From contig NZ_JADCUC010000005.1 in NCBI RefSeq assembly GCF_016464365.1, forward strand, positions 232,916-296,915: a stretch of 64,000 bases of DNA, given 5' to 3'. This document shows, piece after piece, positions 34,216 to 42,414 of the stretch. The notes beneath the pieces were generated by a model. That model saw only the letters and a list, made by a program, of their open reading frames with translations. It did no database searches and was not told the DNA's origin. Position numbers and translations under genes: made by a program. Each line of letters begins with the position of its first letter. The first letter of the stretch is position 1. Source of the stretch: Sandaracinobacteroides hominis. Lineage in GTDB: Bacteria > Pseudomonadota > Alphaproteobacteria > Sphingomonadales > Sphingomonadaceae.

Positions 34216-34246
34216 ACAATGCTCAAAAATAGGGCATTTTTGTTTC
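34216..34246 (+). terminator. Probable terminator of the 41-aa ORF
   Basis: AATGCTC (34218-34224) pairs with GGGCATT (34232-34238; one G-T pair), loop AAAAATA, then TTTGTTTC. It lies directly after the stop at 34212. It also separates the small ORF from the UbiH-like gene. Confidence 0.7.
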
Positions 34247-34321
34247 GATGTTGCGCGCATGCACGAAATTTCGGCACATTCCGGGCTTGGGTGGAATATG
34301 CCACCGGTCTATCAGGGCTGC

Positions 34322-35551
34322 ATGCAAGACAGGTTTGACGCGATAATCGTGGGGGGCGGGCTGGTGGGCCAGGCGCTTGCCCTGGCGCTGGTGGCGCATG
34401 GGCTGGATGTGGCGGTAATCGAGCGCAGCGATCCGGAAGCGCATCTGGCGCCAGAGTTCGATGGCCGGGCTTCGGCGATAGCCTCTTCCACCGCGCGGAT
34501 GCTGCGGAAGCTGGGCCTTGCCGAGACATTCGATCGGGAAGGCTGCACGATCCGGGCGATCCGGGTGACCGAAGGCCTGTCTCCGCGCCACCTGCATTTC
34601 GACAGCGCCGAGGCCGAACCGGCGGAGCCGCTGGGCACGATGCTGGAAAACAGGATGCTGCGGGTGGCTTTGCTGGCGCGGGTGCGCGAGACGGTCGGAA
34701 TAGAGCTGGTTGCGCCCGCCGACATCGCGGCGATCGGCCGGGGAGCCGACCGGGCAACTGTCACGCTGGCTAGCGGGCGGATGCTTGCGGCGCCGGTGAT
34801 TCTCGGCTGCGACGGCCGGCACAGCGGGCTGCGCCGCGACGCGGGCATACGCACGGCAAACTGGCGCTATGACGCGACGGCGATCGTTTCGATGCTGGCG
34901 CATGAGAAGCCGCACGAACATGTGGCGTCGGAACTGTTCTTTCCCGACGGGCCTTTTGCGCAGCTGCCGATGAACGACCTGCCGGACGGGCGGCATCGCT
35001 CCGCCCTGGTGTGGACGGTGAGGAGCAGCGAAGCAGAGGGGATCAAGGCACTCTCCGCGCGGGCAATTGCGCGTGAGGCCGAGAAGCGGATGGGCGGCTT
35101 CCTGGGCCGGCTGGAGCTGCTGGCGCCGGCCTCCAGCTTTCCGCTGGGGCTGCACCATGCCGAGCGCTATTGGGCGAACCGGCTGATCCTGGTGGGCGAT
35201 GCGGCGCATGCCATCCACCCGATTGCCGGGCAGGGCCTTAACATGGGGCTGCGCGACGTGGCGGCGCTGGCGGAAGTGCTGAGCAGCTCGGCGCGGATCG
35301 GCATGGATCTGGGCCATCCCGACGTGGCGCGGCGCTATGAGCGGTGGCGGCGGGGCGATAATTGGGCGACGGCGTTTGCGACCGACGGGCTGGTGCGTCT
35401 GTTCGGGCTGCCGGGGCGGTTGCCGCAAGAGGTGCGCAGCTTTGGGCTGGCGGCGGTGAACCGGATGCCGCGGCTGCGGCAGGCCTTCATGCGCGTGGCG
35501 CGCGGCGAGGGCGGCGATCTGCCGCCATTGCTGAGAGGCGAGCTCGGCTGA
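34322..35551 (+). CDS. UbiH/UbiF/COQ6-family FAD-dependent monooxygenase
   Basis: Hydroxylates the aromatic ring during ubiquinone synthesis. The 409-aa protein has the FAD fold FDAIIVGGGLVGQALALAL, the DG motif ILGCDGRHSGLRRDAG, and the FAD/ribityl motif LVGDAAHAIHPIAGQGLNMG, which is the UbiH signature. Which ring position it hydroxylates (UbiH, UbiI, UbiL) cannot be told here. The ATG at 34322 is favoured; an in-frame ATG at 34298 adds eight residues. Confidence 0.93.
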   Translation: MQDRFDAIIVGGGLVGQALALALVAHGLDVAVIERSDPEAHLAPEFDGRASAIASSTARMLRKLGLAETFDREGCTIRAIRVTEGLSPRHLHFDSAEAEPAEPLGTMLENRMLRVALLARVRETVGIELVAPADIAAIGRGADRATVTLASGRMLAAPVILGCDGRHSGLRRDAGIRTANWRYDATAIVSMLAHEKPHEHVASELFFPDGPFAQLPMNDLPDGRHRSALVWTVRSSEAEGIKALSARAIAREAEKRMGGFLGRLELLAPASSFPLGLHHAERYWANRLILVGDAAHAIHPIAGQGLNMGLRDVAALAEVLSSSARIGMDLGHPDVARRYERWRRGDNWATAFATDGLVRLFGLPGRLPQEVRSFGLAAVNRMPRLRQAFMRVARGEGGDLPPLLRGELG

Positions 35552-35552
35552 G

Positions 35553-36203
35553 TTATTGCAGGGTGCGGCCGTCGGAGGCGCCCAGAGCGAAGCTCATCAG
35601 CGTGGCCAGCGTATCGGCCCGCTCTGGAAGGCCCTGGGCCTCCAGCAGCGCCTGCCGCTCGGACGGGACGAACGGGCAGACGGCGGACAGCGTATTGACG
35701 AGGCTCTCGTCGTCGGCGGAACGAACAGCGTCCCAGTCCGCCGACAGGCCCTGCGCCTCGAGATAGGATTTCAGCACGTCCTCCAGATTGGCCCGGGCGG
35801 TGGCTGCCAGCGGTTCGGCCGGGCTCCAGTCGGCTGCGTGGGCCTCATACTCCACCTCTGCCTGCCGATAGGGGGTGGTGACCGACAGCTCCCTGCGGAG
35901 CTGAAAGCGGGCAAGGCCGGTCAGGGCGATCAGAAAACGGCCGTCGCCGGTTTCGGAATATTGCGTGATCCTGCCGATACAGCCGACTTCATACAGAGGC
36001 GGGCGAGGCTCGCCTTCGGCCCGGGGCTGGATCATCGCAATCATATGATCGTCGGCCATCGCATCGCGCACCATGGCCAGATAGCGCGGCTCGAATATGT
36101 TGAGCGGCATGACGGCGCGGGGCAGCAGGATGGAGCCACCAAGCGGGAACAGCCGGACCCTGTTCGGAAGGTCGGCGATGCTCGCTGGCGGCTGCAACGT
36201 CAT
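35553..36203 (-). CDS. LON peptidase substrate-binding domain protein
   Basis: A 216-aa protein formed by only the N-terminal LON domain, without ATPase or protease. Signatures are RVRLFPLGGSILLPRAVMPL, NIFEPRYLAMVRDAMADDH and VGCIGRITQYSETGDGRFLI. Such stand-alone proteins are common in alphaproteobacteria beside a thioredoxin-like gene. Here the thioredoxin/TPR gene is 25 bp upstream, so both form one operon. Role unknown, perhaps protein quality control. Confidence 0.93.
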   Translation of the reverse strand: MTLQPPASIADLPNRVRLFPLGGSILLPRAVMPLNIFEPRYLAMVRDAMADDHMIAMIQPRAEGEPRPPLYEVGCIGRITQYSETGDGRFLIALTGLARFQLRRELSVTTPYRQAEVEYEAHAADWSPAEPLAATARANLEDVLKSYLEAQGLSADWDAVRSADDESLVNTLSAVCPFVPSERQALLEAQGLPERADTLATLMSFALGASDGRTLQ

Positions 36204-36228
36204 GCCCGCTGCCTTTTGTGGCCGCTGC

Positions 36229-37194
36229 TCATGTGAAGAGGATCGAGGACAGTTTGCGGCGGATGCCGGCGGCCCAGGGGCTGGCGAGACCCTGCGCCTC
36301 GATGAATTTCAGCAGCTGGGCGCGGGCGGCGCCTTCGTTCCATTCGCGGTCGGCGGCAATGGAGGCGAGGAGCTGGTCGGCGGCCTCGTCGTGGCGGCCG
36401 GCGGCGAACAGGGCGCTTGCCAGCTCCAGCCGGGCTTCATGGTCTTGCGGGTTTGCAGCGATGCGCGATTCGAGTGCTGCCAGTTCGCCGGCAGGAGCCG
36501 CGGACTTCGCCAGATCCAGCGCGGCGCGGGCCTGCACGACCGCCTGATCCTTGAGATCGGCCGGCAGGGTTGCGAGCGCGGACTCGGCGCCCTCGACATG
36601 GCCCAGCCCCAGCAGGGCTCGGGCATAGCCGGCGATGATGCCGGGATGCTCGGGCGCTTCCCTGGCCAGTTCGGCAAAGGCTCCGACAGCCTGCTCGGCG
36701 TCCCCTTCTTCGAGGATTGCAGTCGCCGCCTCCAGCAGCGCCTCCAGCGACACTTCCTCTTCGGTGGGGGGCAGGCTGGTGAGCAGCTTGTCGATGAAGG
36801 CCTTCAGCTCGCGCTCGGACTTGACGCCGACGAAGCCGTCGACCGGCTGTCCGCCAAGGAAGGCATAGACAGTGGGGACGGACTGGATGCGGAATTGCTC
36901 GGCAATCATGCGCTGGCGGTCGATGTCGACGACGACCTGCGTGGTGCGGCCCTGGCCGTTTTCGGCGATCACCTTGTCGATGACGGGGGCCAGCTGCTTG
37001 CAGGGCCCGCACCAGTCTGCCGTGAAGCGGACGATGACGAGCCCGGTGAGCGAGGCCTCCAGAACGTCGCGGCGGAAGGCCTCGATGGAAGCGCGATCTT
37101 CGGCGGACATGCCGCCAAGTCCGCCGATGGGGGGAGTAACTGATGCCACGTTGCTGCTCCGGCCTTCTGTGGGTCTAGAAATGCTGGCGGTCAT
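36229..37194 (-). CDS. Thioredoxin-TPR protein (CnoX/YbbN-like co-chaperone)
   Basis: A 321-aa protein with an N-terminal thioredoxin domain (LVIVRFTADWCGPCKQLAPV; both Cys of the WCGPC site are present) and a C-terminal tetratricopeptide half (FAELAREAPEHPGIIAGYAR, LASALFAAGRHDEAADQLL). E. coli CnoX has lost the WCGPC Cys pair, but alphaproteobacterial relatives such as Caulobacter CnoX keep it and work with chaperones against oxidative unfolding. The ATG at 37194 is chosen; the GTG-type frame further up is unneeded. Confidence 0.92.
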   Translation of the reverse strand: MTASISRPTEGRSSNVASVTPPIGGLGGMSAEDRASIEAFRRDVLEASLTGLVIVRFTADWCGPCKQLAPVIDKVIAENGQGRTTQVVVDIDRQRMIAEQFRIQSVPTVYAFLGGQPVDGFVGVKSERELKAFIDKLLTSLPPTEEEVSLEALLEAATAILEEGDAEQAVGAFAELAREAPEHPGIIAGYARALLGLGHVEGAESALATLPADLKDQAVVQARAALDLAKSAAPAGELAALESRIAANPQDHEARLELASALFAAGRHDEAADQLLASIAADREWNEGAARAQLLKFIEAQGLASPWAAGIRRKLSSILFT

Positions 37195-37306
37195 ATGGGC
37201 GCGCAAGAAGAGTTATGGAAGGGGCTTGCGCGGGCTGCATTCGTCCGTTAAAGCCGCGCCCTCACCCCGGCAGGGTGCCTTGAAGCCTCTGCCTTTTGTG
37301 CCGGAT

Positions 37307-37381
37307 GCGGGCGTAGCTCAGGGGTAGAGCGCAACCTTGCCAAGGTTGAAGTCGAGGGTTCGAATCCCTTCGCCCGCTCCA
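37307..37381 (+). tRNA. tRNA-Gly (GCC anticodon)
   Basis: Acceptor stem GCGGGCG (37307-37313) pairs with CGCCCGC (37371-37377), then T and an encoded CCA. The anticodon arm is CAACC-TTGCCAA-GGTTG, with GCC at 37339-37341. The T arm is GAGGGTTCGAATCCCTT. All arms are intact. The DNA that follows is accessory, so the 3' half of this gene is the likely attachment site of the integrated element. Confidence 0.98.
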
Positions 37382-38018
37382 GTTTTCTCCAAGAAAATCA
37401 AAGATTTCGCCGACCGGCGACCCTTGAAATTCTGGAGACAACGCCTCACCGAGACCCCCATTGTCTCCATATTGTCTCCAATTTTGGTACAGGTTGGGGC
37501 GTCGTGGGGAAAGCCGGTCGTAGCTCGTGAATTTTGAGCCCCCTTTTTGCAGCTAAATTGTCGATCAATGTCGCCCGAACTTGCGCCTAACGTGTGGTGT
37601 GAAACGGCTCATCTCGCTGCTAGCAGTCGGGCGCCTTGGCCGAGGGGCAGCGTGCTGCGCCAGAACAGCGCAAGGTAAAGTCTTTTTCGGATCGCCGAGG
37701 TCGCACATATCGATATTGCCGGCCGCGTAGTGCCTGACCGTTCTTGAGAAACTGGCCGTCAACGGCGGATACCTGAAGAATATGTCACCGCCGAAATCTG
37801 ACTGGCGCAATTGGCATAACTCGAACCGCCGCAGAACCACTCGCTCGCATTAGCCGCTGATCCCTGGGCTCGAAGCCTGTCCTCCTTCAATCAACCCGTG
37901 AAGGGTCCGCTACGCGTGCGCGTGCGGCCGCAGCTTTGCTGCGGTGATTGCGGCCAGCCCCCGGCCTGTGGGGCGACTGTCGAGCGGGGTGGTCCCGCTC
38001 CTAGGCAGGAGCCGCAAA
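37382..38018. other. Element left end without a recognisable gene; possible attL flank
   Basis: 637 bp next to the tRNA-Gly gene. It begins with AT-richer DNA holding an inverted repeat (GGAGACAA at 37434-37441 against TTGTCTCC at 37460-37467, and a second TTGTCTCC at 37472-37479). A frame from GTG 37599 has one in-frame stop and continues, which may be a decayed gene (VNGGYLKNMSPPKSDWRNWH), but I know no family. No integrase gene is present here. Confidence 0.5.
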
Positions 38019-38183
38019 ATGCCACTGGCAACCGCACAATCGCTTGGCTGGAACCTCTCCCGGACGCTGATGACGGTCATCGTCCTCATCGAAACCAATC
38101 AGGGCTACTTCGTCATCCCCGCTGACGAATTTGACGGTGACCCCGAACAGGTGGTTCGCGAATATGACCCCTTCAGCCGCTAA
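38019..38183 (+). CDS. Small conserved-looking protein, 54 aa
   Basis: Not assigned to a family. ATG 38019 follows an AGGAG site (38007-38011). The product reads MPLATAQSLGWNLSRTLMTV and then IVLIETNQGYFVIPADEFDG, ending DPEQVVREYDPFSR. A shorter start at ATG 38070 (MTVIVLIE) is possible. The C-terminal part, alternating hydrophobic and acidic, looks like a compact fold. It lies at the start of the accessory element. Confidence 0.6.
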   Translation: MPLATAQSLGWNLSRTLMTVIVLIETNQGYFVIPADEFDGDPEQVVREYDPFSR

Positions 38184-38288
38184 CCTCAGGCACATTTCGC
38201 CTTTTCGGCCTGTGCCCTGCCGTGCTATTCTTACACCGCAGATTGCGCTGAGGAGGTGGTGGCGAGCGCGTCCAGACAAGGGACGCTT

Positions 38289-38768
38289 ATGACCATTTTT
38301 CTCATCCTCGGGGCCGTGGCTGGCCTTTATGTGCTCGCGCTGCTCTTCCGCCTCGCCAGCTACGCGCTGCCTGTCTATGTCGGGCTCACGTGTGCTTTCC
38401 TGCTGCTCCGCCATGATGTTGGTCATCTCGGAGCAATCCTGGGCGGACTGTCGGCAGGCATTGCTACGCTTCTGATTGGACAGGGCCTCATCGCCTTTGT
38501 CCGCTCTCCCATGCTCCGTGTCGGGATCGCGCTCCTCTTTGCCATACCCGCGGGCATCGCCGGCTTTCAGGCCGCGCACGCGCTTGGATCACTGGCAACG
38601 GACAACAGCATGCTGCTGGCGATCCTTGGATACATCGCTGCTATGGCGACATCCCTCTCGGCATGGCGAAGCGTGACGATGTCGGAGCGTGATACCCACG
38701 TCACCTCACAGTTTGCCGGTCCCGTGGCTGGGCAAGCCTCTACAGGCCAATCCATGTCGGCCGAGTAA
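38289..38768 (+). CDS. Multi-pass membrane protein, unknown function
   Basis: A 159-aa protein from ATG 38289 with four hydrophobic helices (IFLILGAVAGLYVLALLFRL, YALPVYVGLTCAFLLL, ILGGLSAGIATLLIGQGLIA, VGIALLFAIPAGIAGFQAA) plus LLAILGYIAAMATSLSAW. The C-terminal 35 residues are polar. A family is not recognised. It stands in the regulatory part of the element and is likely inner-membrane. Confidence 0.65.
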   Translation: MTIFLILGAVAGLYVLALLFRLASYALPVYVGLTCAFLLLRHDVGHLGAILGGLSAGIATLLIGQGLIAFVRSPMLRVGIALLFAIPAGIAGFQAAHALGSLATDNSMLLAILGYIAAMATSLSAWRSVTMSERDTHVTSQFAGPVAGQASTGQSMSAE

Positions 38769-39147
38769 TGGCGTGAGGGGGCAATACCGGCGGTCCAGAC
38801 GCTTCCTTTGCGGGGCCGATTTTGAACCGAGGGTTCGGGGCCTGCGTTCACCCGAGCCAGTGCATGCGATCAGCATCTGGCGTCCTTCCCGGCAGAACCG
38901 ACCAGTACGGCCTCTTTCGATCCGCGCCCATGTCAGCCAGACGCTTCGCTTGGCAGGCTTGCCGCAACGGTGCTTGCCGAACTTTCTTCCCCCGGCGTTC
39001 CGCCGTTCCTCGCGAGACAAGAAAGCCCGGCCACACCGTCCTTCGCTAACGCTGCGGGCTGACGCTGCGGCGCCTGCCACTGGCTGACCCTTATCCGCGC
39101 ATCGAGGCCGCACTGGCGCGGTCCCGTCCAACGGAAAGGAAATACCC
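38769..39147. other. Intergenic region before the first DUF736 gene
   Basis: 379 bp. Several short overlapping frames exist, but none looks like a protein family, and base composition does not favour one frame. The last 20 bp hold the GGAAAGGAAA ribosome site of the DUF736 gene. A promoter is expected but I cannot name it. Confidence 0.4.
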
Positions 39148-39465
39148 ATGGCAAAGATCGGCAACTTCAAGATGGTTTCGGGCGAACTCCGGGGCCAGAT
39201 CGTCACTCTCGCCCTTCAGGCCAAATCAGTCAGGATCGTCGCGGAAGAAAACACCAGCGGCAATGCCCCGACCCACCGCGTCCTCATCGGCGAAGTCGAA
39301 ATCGGCGCAGCCTGGAAAAAGCACACCCAGGACGACCGGCCTTACCTCTCGGTGAAGCTCGACGACCCCAGCTTTACTGCCGCAATCTTCGCACAGCTCT
39401 TCGAAGCCGAAGACGGCAGTCACGATCTGGTCTGGAACCGCCCGAGCCGCCGCAACGACCATTGA
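39148..39465 (+). CDS. DUF736 family protein (copy 1)
   Basis: A 105-aa protein of DUF736, which is nearly confined to conjugative elements of alphaproteobacteria. Features are the start MAKIGNFKMVSGELRGQIVT, a GAAWKKHTQDDRPYLSVKLD core and the C-terminal DLVWNRP. Function is unknown; position suggests a role in the element's regulation or transfer. A second, diverged DUF736 copy lies at 43768. Confidence 0.93.
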   Translation: MAKIGNFKMVSGELRGQIVTLALQAKSVRIVAEENTSGNAPTHRVLIGEVEIGAAWKKHTQDDRPYLSVKLDDPSFTAAIFAQLFEAEDGSHDLVWNRPSRRNDH

Positions 39466-39475
39466 ATCGACCAAG

Positions 39476-39503
39476 TCATCGCCCGGGTCACACCGGGCGA
39501 TGA
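39476..39503 (+). terminator. 11-bp perfect hairpin after DUF736
   Basis: TCATCGCCCGG (39476-39486), loop GTCACA, CCGGGCGATGA (39493-39503). It lies 10 bp after the stop. No T-run follows, so termination is probable but not certain. Confidence 0.6.
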
Positions 39504-39508
39504 CGAAT

Positions 39509-39536
39509 CCCTAGTATATTGGGTGGCAGTATATTA
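39509..39536 (+). promoter_or_regulatory. Operator/promoter of the XRE regulator
   Basis: CCTAGTATATT and AGTATATTAGG are imperfect inverted repeats around GGGTGGC; AGTATATT is also a direct repeat (39513-39520 and 39529-39536, 16 bp apart). Being AT-rich in GC-rich DNA and 22 bp before the XRE gene, it is a likely autoregulatory operator with an overlapping -10. Confidence 0.65.
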
Positions 39537-39558
39537 GGGTTACGCCGACCCACGAAGC

Positions 39559-39777
39559 ATGAGGCTTCGGGAGATTTTTGGGACGAATTTAAGGCGATTG
39601 CGACACGCCAGTGGGCTTTCGCAGGAGGAATTGGCGCATCGTGCCGGAATCAACCGAAACTATGTCGGCCTTCTCGAACGCGCAGCCAATTCGCCGACGC
39701 TCGACACGATTGAGCGACTCGCAGAAGAACTTGCCGTCGATCCCGTGCGATTTTTCGAAAAACCTGGCGGTCGTTGA
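39559..39777 (+). CDS. XRE-family helix-turn-helix regulator
   Basis: A 72-aa single-domain repressor-like protein: LREIFGTNLRRLRHASGLSQ, EELAHRAGINRNYVGLLERA and ANSPTLDTIERLAEELAVDP cover a complete HTH_3 fold, with the GLSQEELA and NRNYVGLLERG-type recognition region. Small XRE proteins at this place control transfer or maintenance of the element. An AGTATATT operator lies just upstream, so autoregulation is likely. Confidence 0.9.
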   Translation: MRLREIFGTNLRRLRHASGLSQEELAHRAGINRNYVGLLERAANSPTLDTIERLAEELAVDPVRFFEKPGGR

Positions 39778-40003
39778 ACGCAAACCCACCGCCATTCACC
39801 GAATCTCAGCAGCAATTTTACAATTTCTGAACTACAACAGGCAGATCATTGCCTCTGGGAATGTTTTGCCCCGGCAATCTGGGCTCGGCATTATCCCGTG
39901 CTGGGGATAGCGCACTGCCCTATTGGGGATAAGTTCACCCTGCTTCTCTGCGCGCGTTGCAGGGGCGCAGTCACTAAACAGGTTTTGCTACAAGGAGAGA
40001 CCC

Positions 40004-40267
40004 ATGTCGGCTCCTGAGTTTGCCGATGAACCACCGCAGTCAGACCGATTGAGCGCTTATGATGAGCGCCACCTCGTCACGTATCTTCGCCTGCTGGATG
40101 CCGAAAAGGACGAGGCATCATGGGAAGAGGTGGTTTCGATCATCTTCGCCATTGATCCCGCCAGTGAGCCGGACCGCGCGCGAAGGGTCTATGATACCCA
40201 TCTCGCCCGCGCCAGGTGGATGACGGAACAAGGCTACAAACACCTGATGGTCCCGCGAACCCAATAA
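40004..40267 (+). CDS. DUF2285-like DNA-binding protein, short form
   Basis: An 87-aa protein from ATG 40004 with AAGGAGAG (39992-39999) upstream. HLVTYLRLLDAEKDEASWEE and VVSIIFAIDPASEPDRARRV resemble the DUF2285 helical domain, followed by HLARARWMTEQGYKHLM. This is the small stand-alone type usually found beside DUF6499-DUF2285 genes in such elements. Direct repeats TGGGGATA (39902, 39924) lie upstream and could be an operator. A regulatory role is inferred. Confidence 0.75.
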   Translation: MSAPEFADEPPQSDRLSAYDERHLVTYLRLLDAEKDEASWEEVVSIIFAIDPASEPDRARRVYDTHLARARWMTEQGYKHLMVPRTQ

Positions 40268-40404
40268 AACTGGGCATTTAGCACCAATCTGGCGCAATCG
40301 ATTGTGCCTTGCCGCGGGGGAGCCCGGAACTGACTCGAGCACTTCTCTCGTCACGGCTCCGACGTGATCGTTCGACTCCAAAAAAACCTCATAGGAGAGG
40401 TGCG

Positions 40405-41176
40405 ATGGAGAAGCCGCCCGACTGGCGTTCGGAGAATTACGCCAAAGCGTATGAAAACTATGACCGCACGGATTTCGCGCAGGAATTCCTGCGCCGCAAT
40501 CCTGAATACCGCGACCAATATGCTGAAGCCGTTGACGCTGCGCCACTCGCGCTGAGGCGTCTGGCTCGGCACTGGGGGTTGGTCTTTCGCTGCGGACCCT
40601 GACCTCCCGGCCCACCATCTCCCGATCATCTGGCACCCATCTACAGCGGCCAGCGTCATCCTTTTGCGCCCGGCTCCTTTCCCTTGCGACGGCTGCAGCC
40701 AAGCCGAAATTGTCGGCGGCATGGATATCGCGGCCGAGCACCGCGATGATGAAGGGCGGCATCTCGTCCTCTCGACGGCGAAGCGCCGCTACCGCCTGAA
40801 TATTCGCGGCGAGACAACAGAGACCGAACCGCTCGCCTATGTTCTTCCGGGCGACGCATTTTGGGAAACACGGAAGGCCGCCGTTTCCGACTTTCATGAG
40901 CATTGCCATCTCGGACATGTGAAGAAGCTCCCGTTCTGCCTTGCGCCCGGTCCGTCAGAGCACTGGCGTCTGGTCCAATGGCTTCGGTTGCTCGATGCGC
41001 TGTCCGGCGGTGCAACCACGCGCGAATTGGCCATCGAACTTATCGCCCGCGATGCCGGGCGATATTCGGCCGCCGAATGGGACACGTCGAGCGAGCGTAA
41101 GCGGATTGCGCGCTGGCAGCGACAGGCGCTCGCTATGCGCGACGGCGGCTATATCGCCCTGTTGAGCGGCCACTGA
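40405..41176 (+). pseudogene. DUF6499-DUF2285 transcriptional regulator, frameshifted
   Basis: The N-terminal DUF6499 part is in one frame (ATG 40405, MEKPPDWRSENYAKAYENYD to LARHWGLVFRC, stop at 40602). The rest continues at once in another frame: DPDLPAHHLPIIWHPSTAAS, then VILLRPAPFPCDGCSQAEI and the DUF2285 helices EHWRLVQWLRLLDALSGGA to the stop at 41176. One extra G near 40594 explains the shift. Joined, the protein would be about 256 aa, normal for the family. Either the gene is broken, the sequence has an error, or the downstream part starts on its own at TTG 40664. Confidence 0.8.
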
Positions 41177-41294
41177 TCGGGACATTCGGCAGGGCTGCCC
41201 TATGTCCGTTCACCCAAGTCCCTGAAAATCTCAAATCTCGCCTCCTGCTCGCCGGGCCCACCCCTTGTGTCCGGCACTTCACAGGAGACGTTTC

Positions 41295-41546
41295 ATGGAT
41301 GGAGATTTCGTCCCGGTATTCCCGCGTTATGTCAGGACGCCAGATGCTGCCGTGCATTTGGGTCTGTCAGCCCGCACGCTTGAAAAGCATCGTTGCTATG
41401 GGACGGGGCCGGCCTTTCACAAACTCGGTCGGCGGATCGTCTATGCCATAGTCGATCTCGATGCCTGGGCGCAAAATGGTCGCCGCAATTCAACATCCGA
41501 TCCCGGACAAGGCATTTGCCTGTCAGCACGACCGGTGCGCCGTTGA
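41295..41546 (+). CDS. AlpA-like helix-turn-helix protein
   Basis: An 83-aa DNA-binding protein from ATG 41295 with an AGGAGA site. RYVRTPDAAVHLGLSARTLE, KHRCYGTGPAFHKLGRRIVY and AIVDLDAWAQNGRR form the excisionase/AlpA winged helix. In this family the proteins act as recombination directionality or regulatory factors. The TGA overlaps the repA ATG (TGATG), so it is made together with RepA, which suggests control of replication. Confidence 0.88.
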   Translation: MDGDFVPVFPRYVRTPDAAVHLGLSARTLEKHRCYGTGPAFHKLGRRIVYAIVDLDAWAQNGRRNSTSDPGQGICLSARPVRR

Positions 41547-42412
41547 TGCGTTCGGTGAGCCCCCAGCAACAGCTCGACCTGTTCTACTCGATGCCCGGTG
41601 ACATTGCCGCGCGCGATGCTCAGGATCTGATGTCCTGGCCCTTCTTCAGCCTTGCCAAGTCGCGGCGTTCCGCACCGATCGACTTTGCGATGGGGGCCAC
41701 ATGGATCTCGGTCGAAGCCGTAGCCGAACACGGCATGGCGACCATCTGGGATGCCGACATTCTGATTTGGGCGGCGAGTCAGCTCGTTGAAGCGCGCGAC
41801 GCAGGCCGCCCGACATCTCGGCACATCGCCGCCCGTCCGCACGAGATTCTGACCTTCATCGGGCGTGGGACTGGCAAGGACCATTATGAGCGGCTGCGCG
41901 CAGCGCTCGACCGCTTGCAATCGACGACCGTTGCCACGTCGATCCGCCAGCAACACCAGCGCCGCCGCCACCGCTTCTCCTGGATCAACGAATGGCGGGA
42001 GACACTCGACGACCGTGGCCGAGCCGTTGGCATCGAGCTCATCCTGCCCGACTGGTTCTATGCGGGTGTGCTCGATCGCGGCCTGATCCTGACAATCGAC
42101 CGCGCCTACTTTGCGCTGACTGGCGGCGTCGAGCGCTGGCTCTACCGTATCGTGCGCAAGCATGGTGGACATCAGCGCGGTGGCTGGAGCTTCGACGTTC
42201 CGCACCTTCATCTCAAATCAGGTGCGCTTTCGCCTCTCAAGCAATTCGCATTCGAGCTGCGGACCATCGTCCGGCAGCAGTCTCTCCCGGGCTACCATTT
42301 GAGCCTTGAGCACAGCTTCGGCCGCGAGCGGCTGATCTTCAAACCCATCCCCGTCGACCCATTCGTTGCCGCTGCCCGGCGCGTCGGTTTCCCTGTGGAG
42401 AAGTTGGCATGA
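41546..42412 (+). CDS. repA: Replication initiator protein A
   Basis: A 288-aa plasmid-type initiator (RPA family) common in alphaproteobacterial elements. Signatures are QLDLFYSMPGDIAARDAQDL, MSWPFFSLAKSRR, ISVEAVAEHGMATIWDADIL, HEILTFIGRGTGKDHYERLR and RAYFALTGGVERWLYRIVRK. The start is ATG 41546, overlapping the upstream HTH gene. Directly behind the stop lie iteron-like repeats and a DnaA box, which is the expected origin for such an initiator. Confidence 0.93.
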   Translation: MRSVSPQQQLDLFYSMPGDIAARDAQDLMSWPFFSLAKSRRSAPIDFAMGATWISVEAVAEHGMATIWDADILIWAASQLVEARDAGRPTSRHIAARPHEILTFIGRGTGKDHYERLRAALDRLQSTTVATSIRQQHQRRRHRFSWINEWRETLDDRGRAVGIELILPDWFYAGVLDRGLILTIDRAYFALTGGVERWLYRIVRKHGGHQRGGWSFDVPHLHLKSGALSPLKQFAFELRTIVRQQSLPGYHLSLEHSFGRERLIFKPIPVDPFVAAARRVGFPVEKLA

Positions 42413-42414
42413 CA

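Noticed and set aside
37565..37840. 91-codon minus-strand frame near the element's left end
   Set aside because: No recognisable domain and no ribosome site; the opposite strand shows a possible decayed frame instead.
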